A DNA stretch of 5,130 nt from Actinomycetota bacterium. GTDB lineage: Bacteria > Actinomycetota > Actinomycetes > Nanopelagicales > Nanopelagicaceae. The stretch covers positions 1 through 5,130 of the forward strand of contig CANGVO010000079.1 of assembly GCA_947457445.1 (NCBI GenBank). Direction: 5' to 3'. Below, in pieces: positions 1-5,130 of the stretch. The position numbers and the translations under genes are program-made. Each line of letters begins with the position of its first letter. Position 1 is the stretch's first letter. Below the pieces are notes generated by a model. The model did not search any database. It worked only from the letters and a program-made list of their open reading frames with translations, and was not told where the DNA came from.

Positions 1-1185
1 ATATGCACCTGTTGCTGGAATTGCAATTAAATCTCCGGGAGCAATATCCGCAGGCAGCGCGATGTCGCGAATGACGATATCTCCGGTTTCGCAATGTTTT
101 CCGACAACGCGTGATGAAATGCTTTTTTCTTTCGAAGCGCGTTGCGCAATTACTGCGTGATACTGCGCATCATATAAAGAAGGACGGATGTTATCGCTCA
201 TGCCACCATCTACAGATATATAGCGACGGGTTGCGCCATCTTCCAAAACAACATCTTTTGTTGTTCCTACTTCGTAGAGAGTAAATGTGGTTGGCCCAAC
301 AATCGCGCGACCCGGTTCGATGGAAATTGTAGGAATAGCTAACTTATGTTTTTCGCATGCTTTAGTAACTGCAGTGCGAAGTGCGGGCATGACTTCACCT
401 GGTTCAAGCGTTTCATCTTCAGGCAGATACGCAATTCCGTACCCGCCACCAAGATCAAGCTCGGGAAGTTCCTTTGCATATGTATCGCGATACTTTGCCA
501 AGAGCGAGATCAACCGATCGGCGGCTAATTCAAATGATTCGGTGCCAAATATCTGCGAACCAATGTGCGAATGGAAACCACGTAGTTCGAGTTCGGGATG
601 AGCCAGCGTTGCTTGTACCGCCGCCCAAGCTGCGCCACTGGCAATTGAGAAACCAAACTTCACATCTTCATGCGCGGTCGATATTGATTCATGCGTGTGA
701 GCCTGAATTCCCGGAGTTAAACGCAACATAACGCCTTGAACCACGCCATGTTTGCGAGCAATGGCGGCGACGCGATCAATCTCGTGCAAAGAATCCATAA
801 CAATTGTTTTTACGCCAACTGAAACAGCGCGATCGATCTCGGCAAGTGATTTGTTGTTACCGTGCACTTCAATCTTCTTTGGATCTATACCGCCAGCAAG
901 TGCAACTGCAAGTTCTCCCCCAGTACAAACATCTATTCCGATTCCAGTTTCACGAATCCACTGTGCGACCGCTACAGAAATAAAAGCCTTTGCTGCGTAA
1001 TAAACAGTGCCGGCGTGAGAACCAAACTCGTCTCGTAGCGCGTTATTCCAGGCTGTTGCTCGCGCACGAAAATCTGCTTCGTCAATAAAGAATGCTGGTG
1101 TACCAAAATCTTTTGCTAACTTGGTTGCGGATATTCCAGACAGGTGTAATTCACCATTGGTGAAGGAGACATTTCTCGACCACAT
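1..1185 (-). CDS. lysA: Diaminopimelate decarboxylase, 3' end cut off by the window edge
   Basis: Converts meso-2,6-diaminopimelate to L-lysine and CO2, the last step of lysine synthesis; a cytoplasmic PLP enzyme of fold type III (alanine-racemase-like barrel plus C-terminal beta domain). I translated the minus strand from ATG at 1183-1185 and read 395 codons without a stop to base 1. Visible motifs: YYAAKAF with the PLP lysine at K66, HSHIGSQ at 205-211, the glycine-rich phosphate loop GGGYG at 246-250, EPGR at 290-293, DGGMSDN at 326-332, and the catalytic cysteine C365 in GKHCETGD. The reading ends at IPATGAY, so roughly 50 residues of the usual length are missing. The ATG lies 5 nt after the argS stop, and a GGAGAGG sequence within the argS end (1197-1203) is a possible but distant ribosome site, so translational coupling to argS is likely. 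The start fits the family N-terminus (GELHLSG before FGTPAFFIDE). Identity is secure. Confidence 0.96.
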   Translation of the reverse strand, partial: MWSRNVSFTNGELHLSGISATKLAKDFGTPAFFIDEADFRARATAWNNALRDEFGSHAGTVYYAAKAFISVAVAQWIRETGIGIDVCTGGELAVALAGGIDPKKIEVHGNNKSLAEIDRAVSVGVKTIVMDSLHEIDRVAAIARKHGVVQGVMLRLTPGIQAHTHESISTAHEDVKFGFSIASGAAWAAVQATLAHPELELRGFHSHIGSQIFGTESFELAADRLISLLAKYRDTYAKELPELDLGGGYGIAYLPEDETLEPGEVMPALRTAVTKACEKHKLAIPTISIEPGRAIVGPTTFTLYEVGTTKDVVLEDGATRRYISVDGGMSDNIRPSLYDAQYHAVIAQRASKEKSISSRVVGKHCETGDIVIRDIALPADIAPGDLIAIPATGAY

Positions 1186-1190
1186 GCCTT

Positions 1191-2855
1191 TTACATCCTC
1201 TCCGGCGCACTGACGCCAAGTAAATCAAGACCATTCTTCAGTACTTGCAGAGTTGCCGCACATAAATTAATTCGAGCGCTATGAATTGGAGAAATTGCCT
1301 CATCCCCCATCGGCAAGACACGGCAGTCCGCATAGAAGCCGTGATAAACGCCGGCCAATTCTTCTAGATAACGAGCGATGCGATGTGGTTCGCGCAGTTC
1401 TGCGGCGCCAGCCACGATTCGTGGAAATTCAGCCAGTGAGCCAAGTAATTCGTTTTCACGATCATGGCTAAGTTGTGCCGGATCAAAGTTCTCTAAACCT
1501 GCAGGAATTTTTAGTTCTGTTGCATTGCGTAGAACTGCGGCAATGCGTGCATGCGCATATTGCACGTAATAAACCGGATTTTCGTTGGTGTTGCGCTTTA
1601 AAATATCTATATCCATCACCATTGGAGTATCAACGGGATAGCGAATCAACGTATAACGGGCAGCGTCTACGCCAACTTTTTCAACTAGCTCTTCCAAAGT
1701 AATAATTGTTCCGGCGCGCTTGGAGAGTTTTACTTCCTCCCCGCCTTCCATGATCTTCACTAATTGACCGATTAAAACTTCGACGTTGTATTCCGGGTTA
1801 TCGCCAGCGCAAGCAGCAGTTGCTTTTAGGCGATGGATGTAGCCGTGATGATCTGCGCCCAACATGTAAATACATATATCAAAGCCACGTTCGCGTTTAT
1901 TGATGTAATAAGCAGTATCTGATGAGAAATAAGTTAGATCCCCATTTGCCTTTATCAATACACGATCTTTGTCATCTCCAAAATCTGTAGTGCGCAACCA
2001 AGTAGCGCCATCTATGTCGAAAACGTGTCCTTGCGAGCGCAATTTATCAACACCGTGTTCGACGCTTCCGCCATCATGTAAAGATCTTTCTGAAAACCAA
2101 ACATCGAAATGAGTATTGAATACATCAAGTACGCGCTGCTGATCTTTTAATTGCAGTTGATAGGCAGCTTCGCGAAAGGCGATTAATCGTTGAACTTCTT
2201 CCAGCCCAGTAATTTCTGGGTTCTGAGCAAGAACATCTTTCGCTAAATCTGCGATGTAATTGCCCTGGTAACCATTTTCTGGAATCGGTTGGCCCATCGC
2301 TGCGGCTTGAACTGATTGGCCGAAGAGATCCATTTGATTACCGCGATCGTTGATATAGAACTCGCGAGTTACTTGCGCACCTGCAGCCGTTAGTACTCGA
2401 CCGAGTGCATCACCTACTGCCGCCCAACGGGTATGTCCTAAGTGCAGTGGACCTGTCGGATTGGCGCTAATAAATTCCAAATTGATTTTCACGTCAGATA
2501 ATGAAGCGCCGCGACCGTACTTTTCTTGCGCAGTTAATATGGTGCGAACCAAATCTGCTTGGCTAGCGCGATTTAAAGTGATGTTGATAAAGCCAGGTCC
2601 TGCAATTTCTACAGCACTTACCTCTGCCAGCGATTCGAGATCGGCTTTTAGGATTGCAGCCACATCCCGCGGATTCTTGCCAGCAGGCTTCGCTAATTGC
2701 AGAGCAATCGAAGATGCGTAATCGCCATGGTCGCGATTCTTTGGACGCTCCAATGGAATGGTTGCAGGCACAGTTCCGATTAAATCTCCGCGTTCAATAG
2801 CGCGCGAAATCGCAGCCTGTATTTGGGCTGCTAATAAATCAGAATGCGAACTCAC
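1191..2855 (-). CDS. argS: Arginyl-tRNA synthetase
   Basis: Charges tRNA-Arg with arginine using ATP; a cytoplasmic class I synthetase. The 554 residues match the family length. The order is an N-terminal tRNA-recognition (Add-1) domain at about 5-95, the Rossmann catalytic core with the HIGH-type motif HLGH at 138-141 preceded by SANPTGP, the GADHHGY segment at 333-339, the KMSKS-type loop KLSKR at 376-380, and a C-terminal DALR anticodon-binding domain from about 428 (YYVQYAHAR) to the end. The start is GTG at 2853-2855: an in-frame TAA at 2865-2867 rules out any upstream start, and the next candidate start (GTG, residue 29) would remove conserved N-terminal sequence. No Shine-Dalgarno sequence precedes the GTG, but a TAACCT hexamer sits exactly 6 nt before it, suggesting leaderless translation. 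lysA follows after 5 nt; the argS-lysA pair is a known actinobacterial operon, for example in Corynebacterium glutamicum. Confidence 0.97.
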   Translation of the reverse strand: MSSHSDLLAAQIQAAISRAIERGDLIGTVPATIPLERPKNRDHGDYASSIALQLAKPAGKNPRDVAAILKADLESLAEVSAVEIAGPGFINITLNRASQADLVRTILTAQEKYGRGASLSDVKINLEFISANPTGPLHLGHTRWAAVGDALGRVLTAAGAQVTREFYINDRGNQMDLFGQSVQAAAMGQPIPENGYQGNYIADLAKDVLAQNPEITGLEEVQRLIAFREAAYQLQLKDQQRVLDVFNTHFDVWFSERSLHDGGSVEHGVDKLRSQGHVFDIDGATWLRTTDFGDDKDRVLIKANGDLTYFSSDTAYYINKRERGFDICIYMLGADHHGYIHRLKATAACAGDNPEYNVEVLIGQLVKIMEGGEEVKLSKRAGTIITLEELVEKVGVDAARYTLIRYPVDTPMVMDIDILKRNTNENPVYYVQYAHARIAAVLRNATELKIPAGLENFDPAQLSHDRENELLGSLAEFPRIVAGAAELREPHRIARYLEELAGVYHGFYADCRVLPMGDEAISPIHSARINLCAATLQVLKNGLDLLGVSAPERM

Positions 2856-2856
2856 T

Positions 2857-2875
2857 AGGCAAGGTTACCCTGCCT
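2857..2875. repeat. 19-bp interrupted palindrome between xylA and argS
   Basis: The sequence aggcaaggttaccctgcct reads almost the same on both strands: AGGCA/TGCCT outer arms and GGT/ACC inner arms, with one mismatched pair (2862/2870) and a single central base. In minus-strand RNA the mismatch becomes a G-U wobble, so an 8-bp hairpin with a 3-nt loop can form. It fills most of the 26-bp xylA-argS gap and covers the proposed argS -10 element. It could be an operator for a dimeric repressor, an RNA hairpin on xylA readthrough transcripts, or chance. It lacks a U-tract, so it is not a normal intrinsic terminator. Confidence 0.5.
2862..2867 (-). promoter_or_regulatory. Candidate -10 element for leaderless argS
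   Basis: The minus strand reads TAACCT, then a 6-nt spacer, then the GTG start. This puts the expected transcription start at or next to the G of GTG, the usual geometry of leaderless actinobacterial genes (TAnnnT 6-7 nt before the start). No -35 resembling TTGACA is present at the expected distance (2885-2890 reads GGAAAG on the minus strand). The lack of any Shine-Dalgarno sequence and the in-frame stop inside this hexamer support the reading. Confidence 0.5.
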
Positions 2876-2881
2876 GAGAAT

Positions 2882-4039
2882 TTACTTTCCAAACCCCATT
2901 AGGTGCTCAAGTGCGAGTTGATTAAGGGCTTCGTATTGATATCCGCGAACTCCGGCGGCCTCAACATCGAATGAATCCTTCGCAAGATCTTTCCAACTCT
3001 CGCCCGCAGCCATTGTGTTCTCAGTGAGGCCCGGAATATTTGAATCTTTCTGGGCTGCGATAACACGTGGGTCATTGCGATAAGCAGTTGCGCGCTCTTT
3101 CAGAGCTAAATATGTGCGCATATTCGCAGTTGCAGAATCCCAAACGCCTTTGTCATCTTCAGTACGACCTGGCTTGTAATCAAAGTGCTTTGGTCCATCG
3201 TATTTATAGCGCTCAAGAAGTTCGACAAGGAAGAAGGCTGACTTTAAGTCGCCATGTCCAAATACCAAATCTTGATCGAACTTTGGACCGTGCTGACCAT
3301 TTAAATCGATGTGGAATAACTTCTTCTGCCAGAGCGCTTGAGCAATTCCGTGCACGAAGTTAAGTCCAGCCATTTGCTCGTGGCCAACTTCAGGGTTTAA
3401 ACCAACTAGCTCTGGGTGATCCAGCGTGTAGATAAAGGCAAGTGCGTGACCAATTGTCGGCAAGAAAATATCGCCACGTGGTTCATTTGGCTTTGGTTCA
3501 ATTGCAAACTTAATCTTGTAGCCGTTGTCTAGAACAAATTGGCTGAGCAAGTTAAATGCCTCGCGCATACGCTCGTGTGCAACGTAGGCATCTTTTGCAG
3601 CATCTGATTCTGCGCCTTCGCGACCACCCCAGCAAACATAAGTGTGCGCGCCAAGTTCGACTGCAAGTTCGATATTGCGCATTGCCTTGCGAAGTGCATA
3701 ACGTCGAATATCGCGATCGTTACTTGTGAATGCACCATCTTTAAATACTGGGTGCGAGAAGAGATTTGTCGTAGCCATCGGCACTTTCATGCCGGTCTCA
3801 TCAAGCGCTTTCTTAAAACGATCGATGTGTCCACGACGTGAAGTGTCATCGCTGCCAAATGGAATCAGATCATCATCATGAAATGTCACACCGTATGCAC
3901 CACGTGCCGCTAATTCATTAACAGTGCGCACTGGATCGAGCGCACCGCGTGTGGCATCACCGAATGGGTCGCGCGCTTGCCAACCGACGGTCCAAAGTCC
4001 GAAGGTGAACTTGTCGGCAGGAGTTGGTGTAAATGACAT
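2882..4039 (-). CDS. xylA: D-xylose isomerase
   Basis: Interconverts D-xylose and D-xylulose (also D-glucose and D-fructose) with two divalent metal ions; a cytoplasmic TIM barrel that is normally a tetramer. The 385-residue length and the lack of an N-terminal extension indicate the short class I type found in Streptomyces and Actinoplanes. Every key residue falls on the standard Streptomyces number: H54 and D57 (FHDDDL), W137, E181 and K183 ([10 protein letters not shown]), E217 and H220 ([14 protein letters not shown]), D245, D255 and D257 ([12 protein letters not shown]), and D287 (FDYKP). The enzyme should therefore be active. The ATG is preceded by a clear GAGGAAG ribosome site. No xylulokinase, transporter or xylose regulator is in view, so the sugar pathway partners must lie elsewhere; the downstream neighbour is argS, 26 bp away, which is functionally unrelated. 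Confidence 0.97.
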   Translation of the reverse strand: MSFTPTPADKFTFGLWTVGWQARDPFGDATRGALDPVRTVNELAARGAYGVTFHDDDLIPFGSDDTSRRGHIDRFKKALDETGMKVPMATTNLFSHPVFKDGAFTSNDRDIRRYALRKAMRNIELAVELGAHTYVCWGGREGAESDAAKDAYVAHERMREAFNLLSQFVLDNGYKIKFAIEPKPNEPRGDIFLPTIGHALAFIYTLDHPELVGLNPEVGHEQMAGLNFVHGIAQALWQKKLFHIDLNGQHGPKFDQDLVFGHGDLKSAFFLVELLERYKYDGPKHFDYKPGRTEDDKGVWDSATANMRTYLALKERATAYRNDPRVIAAQKDSNIPGLTENTMAAGESWKDLAKDSFDVEAAGVRGYQYEALNQLALEHLMGFGK

Positions 4040-4043
4040 TTAA

Positions 4044-4050
4044 CTTCCTC
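4044..4050 (-). promoter_or_regulatory. xylA ribosome binding site
   Basis: The minus strand reads GAGGAAG followed by TTAA and the xylA ATG, a good anti-16S match at close spacing. It fixes the xylA start. It contrasts with argS and the two small genes of this window, which have no such site. Confidence 0.75.
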
Positions 4051-4083
4051 GCTTCATCGCTGTTAGAGCGCGCTTTTCTGGCG

Positions 4084-4097
4084 CGGCCTCAGGGCCG
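4084..4097. repeat. Small inverted repeat in the xylA upstream region
   Basis: CGGCC-TCAG-GGCCG forms a 5-bp GC-only stem with a 4-nt loop, about 45 bp upstream of the xylA start in the 145-bp gap (4040-4184) between the divergent xylA and tRNA-Leu genes. In that position it could be an operator for a sugar-responsive repressor or a hairpin in the xylA 5' leader. AT-rich sequence just upstream of it for xylA (minus-strand TTATACAAAATTATG, about 4105-4119) could hold the promoter, but no -35/-10 pair is convincing. The short stem means chance is possible. Confidence 0.3.
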
Positions 4098-4163
4098 TTG
4101 AGCCCATAATTTTGTATAAGCCGAACTTACCTCTAACCTATGCACCAGTACATGAGTTTTTTG

Positions 4164-4169
4164 TAACAT
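4164..4169 (+). promoter_or_regulatory. Candidate -10 element for tRNA-Leu
   Basis: TAACAT lies 15 nt before the first base of the mature tRNA. Transcription would start near 4176 and leave a leader of about 9 nt for RNase P to remove. No good -35 match is seen 16-18 bp upstream, so this is a positional guess. Confidence 0.35.
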
Positions 4170-4184
4170 TCTCATGACACTCCA

Positions 4185-4266
4185 GCGGGAGTGGTGAAAT
4201 GGCAGACACGCAAGTCTTAGGAACTTGTGCTCCGGCGTGCGGGTTCAAGTCCCGCCTCCCGCACCA
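4185..4266 (+). tRNA. tRNA-Leu (anticodon UAG), with encoded CCA
   Basis: A full cloverleaf can be drawn by hand. The acceptor stem is GCGGGAG (4185-4191) paired with CTCCCGC (4256-4262). The D arm is GTG/CAC around AAATGGCAGA. The anticodon stem CAAGT/ACTTG encloses the loop CTTAGGA with anticodon TAG at 4218-4220. The variable region is 11 nt (4228-4238), consistent with a class II tRNA. The T arm is GCGGG-TTCAAGT-CCCGC, the discriminator is A4263 and CCA is at 4264-4266. It reads CUA and probably other CUN codons. No terminator follows; the next gene's -10 hexamer starts 4 nt after the CCA, so readthrough into that gene is possible. Confidence 0.96.
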
Positions 4267-4270
4267 GCAG

Positions 4271-4276
4271 TAATAT
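4271..4276 (+). promoter_or_regulatory. Candidate -10 element for the leaderless HhH gene
   Basis: TAATAT is followed by a 6-nt spacer and then the ATG at 4283, so transcription would begin at the start codon. There is no Shine-Dalgarno sequence between the tRNA and the ATG. The hexamer also supplies an in-frame TAA that excludes an upstream start. Its place right behind the tRNA means the -35 region would lie inside the tRNA gene. Confidence 0.5.
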
Positions 4277-4282
4277 TTATGT

Positions 4283-4618
4283 ATGGCTAAACCTTCGCGT
4301 GCAAAATTAAAGATGACGCAAGCCAAAATTATGCGAGAAGCCGCGGCGAGACGGGCTGCCAAAGCAAAATCATCTAATTGCGCGGTGACTAATAGCGAAG
4401 TTGATCTAGATGCCTATGCCGCAGTTGATGGCGTCTGGTTGGAACTCGGATTAGCCGCACCAGCGCGCAGGGCGTTAATTGATGAAGGCCTTTATAAAGT
4501 AAGTGATCTACGAAAATACTCGCTGGATGCCATTAAGGATTTACACGGCATGGGACCAAATGCCATCCGTATTTTGATTACCGCGATGAAGAAGAGCGAT
4601 ATCTCTTTTCGGAAATAA
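4283..4618 (+). CDS. Small helix-hairpin-helix protein, RNA polymerase alpha-CTD-like fold
   Basis: A 111-residue protein of unknown exact role. Residues 1-35 are rich in Lys, Arg and Ala (KPSRAKLKMTQAK, AARRAAKAK) and look like a disordered or helical basic tail suited to nucleic acid contact. Residues about 53-111 form a compact helical domain: LGLAAPARRALIDEGLYKVSDL, then LHGMGPNAIRIL, which is the classic HhH hairpin (hydrophobic-x-G-hydrophobic-G), and a short end ISF. This pattern resembles the RNA polymerase alpha C-terminal domain and the many small bacterial 'helix-hairpin-helix' proteins that carry it alone. Sequence-non-specific DNA binding is the likely activity; no enzymatic residues are apparent. 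It lies alone behind tRNA-Leu and converges on the next gene with an 18-bp gap. The start at 4283 is set by an in-frame TAA at 4271-4273. Confidence 0.8.
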   Translation: MAKPSRAKLKMTQAKIMREAAARRAAKAKSSNCAVTNSEVDLDAYAAVDGVWLELGLAAPARRALIDEGLYKVSDLRKYSLDAIKDLHGMGPNAIRILITAMKKSDISFRK

Positions 4619-4636
4619 CTTAGGTGAAGCGAATTG

Positions 4637-4909
4637 TTAGTTGGTAATTGCCCAGATAACTAGCGCAGAACCTGCAACTGCAAGCAAAACCATAACTTCG
4701 CGTCGTGCCAGAAATCTGTGCGATCCTTTTACAAATGTAATCAACAGCATCAAAATTCCAGGAGCAAAGATTGTTAGAGAGTTGTTAAAGACTCCATCTT
4801 TACCGGTTTGGTAGCGAAGATTGATTAATCCAATTGCCAGAAGTAGATAACTTGCCATTCGGTAATTGTTTAGCGCGTACTTGCTTATCTTTGCTGGTGT
4901 CATATTCAT
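4637..4909 (-). CDS. Small three-helix membrane protein of unknown function
   Basis: A 90-residue hydrophobic protein that I do not recognise. Three likely membrane segments are visible: about 18-31 (MASYLLLAIGLINL, short), 44-60 (SLTIFAPGILMLLITFV) and 72-89 (EVMVLLAVAGSALVIWAIT). A basic loop KGSHRFLARR at 61-70 should face the cytoplasm by the positive-inside rule, and the N-terminus is also basic (KISK). No catalytic or binding motif is seen. Two start codons are possible, ATG at 4907-4909 and ATG at 4901-4903 (MNM). A TAAGAT hexamer exactly 6 nt before the second ATG favours a leaderless start there, giving 88 residues. It sits just behind the rhodopsin terminator, so it probably has its own promoter. 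Confidence 0.7.
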   Translation of the reverse strand: MNMTPAKISKYALNNYRMASYLLLAIGLINLRYQTGKDGVFNNSLTIFAPGILMLLITFVKGSHRFLARREVMVLLAVAGSALVIWAITN

Positions 4910-4915
4910 ATCTTA
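4910..4915 (-). promoter_or_regulatory. Candidate -10 element for the small membrane protein gene
   Basis: The minus strand reads TAAGAT, then 6 nt (ATGAAT), then ATG at 4901-4903. This repeats the geometry seen before argS and the HhH gene. A second hexamer, TAATAT at 4919-4924, lies 9 nt before the upstream ATG and is an alternative. No Shine-Dalgarno sequence is present for either start. Confidence 0.4.
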
Positions 4916-4921
4916 CAAATA

Positions 4922-4955
4922 TTAAAGGGGCGCCGGTTTCCCGACGCCCCTTTAA
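4922..4955 (-). terminator. Intrinsic terminator of the rhodopsin gene
   Basis: A 15-bp stem (4922-4936 paired with 4941-4955) with a 4-nt loop. On the minus strand the loop is GAAA, a stable GNRA tetraloop, and the only imperfect pair (4944/4933) is a U-G wobble; on the plus strand it would be a C-A mismatch. The hairpin therefore fits minus-strand RNA best. It ends in UUUAAUAUUU, a moderate U-rich tail, and starts 19 bp after the rhodopsin stop codon. It separates the rhodopsin unit from the small membrane gene. Confidence 0.85.
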
Positions 4956-4974
4956 CTTCAACTATTTAAGACGA

Positions 4975-5130
4975 TTAGTGATCGTCCTTCATGCCTTCTG
5001 CAGCTGACTTCATGCGAGCGATCTTCAAGATTGTTAGACCGAATACGCACTTTGCCAATACGTCAGCGATTGTGTAACCAACCTGTACGCCAACGAACTG
5101 CTCAGCAGATGCCATACCTTCGCCCATACC
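4975..5130 (-). CDS. Microbial (actino)rhodopsin, C-terminal fragment
   Basis: The last 51 codons plus TAA of a gene that begins beyond the right edge. My minus-strand translation starts GMGEGMASAEQF and continues into one membrane helix, GYTIADVLAKCVFGLTILKI, then a charged tail RMKSAAEGMKDDH. The helix has the signature of helix G of type I rhodopsins: Asp, four residues, then Lys that binds retinal as a Schiff base (D23 and K27 of the fragment; the Lys codon is 5050-5052), followed by FG. In the actinobacterial setting this most likely belongs to an actinorhodopsin or xanthorhodopsin-like light-driven proton pump in the cytoplasmic membrane. The pump type cannot be proved because the helix C residues that set ion specificity lie outside the window. 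A strong terminator follows the stop, so it ends its transcription unit. Confidence 0.85.
   Translation of the reverse strand, partial: GMGEGMASAEQFVGVQVGYTIADVLAKCVFGLTILKIARMKSAAEGMKDDH

Noticed and set aside
287..1000. Plus-strand open frames within lysA
   Set aside because: They are shadows opposite a continuous lysA reading with all catalytic motifs; none has a plausible ribosome site or recognisable domain.
3529..3738. Minus-strand 69-codon frame inside xylA in another frame
   Set aside because: It overlaps the intact xylA frame in the region of conserved active-site residues, so it is a chance open frame.
4140..4166. Short plus-strand ORF (8 codons) before tRNA-Leu, a possible leader peptide
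   Set aside because: It has no ribosome site, no regulatory codon run, and precedes a tRNA rather than a protein gene.
4138..4362. Minus-strand open frame of 74 codons across the tRNA-Leu, containing RRDLNPHA
   Set aside because: It is the antisense of the tRNA and of the HhH gene start. The RRDLNPH-type peptide is a well-known artefact of translating tRNA genes.
4922..4955. Bidirectional terminator also serving the plus strand
   Set aside because: The plus-strand gene ends at 4618 and the opposing gene lies between. The stem has a C-A mismatch in plus-strand RNA but a wobble pair and a GAAA loop on the minus strand, so it was assigned to the rhodopsin gene only.

Overview
The window looks like a piece of a streamlined, moderately low-GC actinobacterial chromosome. 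Three things point there: an argS-lysA pair in the order common in Actinobacteria, a xylose isomerase whose catalytic residues fall on the Streptomyces-type numbering, and the 3' end of a microbial rhodopsin gene. Together with very short spacers and several apparently leaderless genes, this best fits a freshwater planktonic lineage such as the acI group (Nanopelagicales: Planktophila/Nanopelagicus) or a similar rhodopsin-bearing actinobacterium. The lineage is inferred and was not tested by any search.

Positions 1-4039 hold a minus-strand block, read right to left: xylA (xylose isomerase), then argS (arginyl-tRNA synthetase) 26 bp later, then lysA (diaminopimelate decarboxylase, 3' end outside the window) 5 bp after that. 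argS and lysA are tightly packed and probably cotranscribed. argS also appears to have its own promoter, giving a leaderless mRNA, inside the short xylA-argS gap, where a near-perfect palindrome is present too.

Positions 4040-4184 are a divergent intergenic region between xylA and a plus-strand tRNA-Leu(UAG) with an encoded CCA end. A small helix-hairpin-helix gene starts 16 bp after the tRNA, with a good -10 hexamer directly before it. It converges on a small minus-strand gene for a three-helix membrane protein.

From 4922 to the right edge there is a strong minus-strand terminator and, upstream of it, the last 51 codons of a rhodopsin gene, probably an actinorhodopsin light-driven proton pump, including the retinal-binding lysine of helix G.

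No CRISPR array, mobile element or unknown multigene system is visible. The notable points are the repeated leaderless-start geometry at three genes, the palindrome in front of argS, the tRNA/HhH junction and the rhodopsin end.
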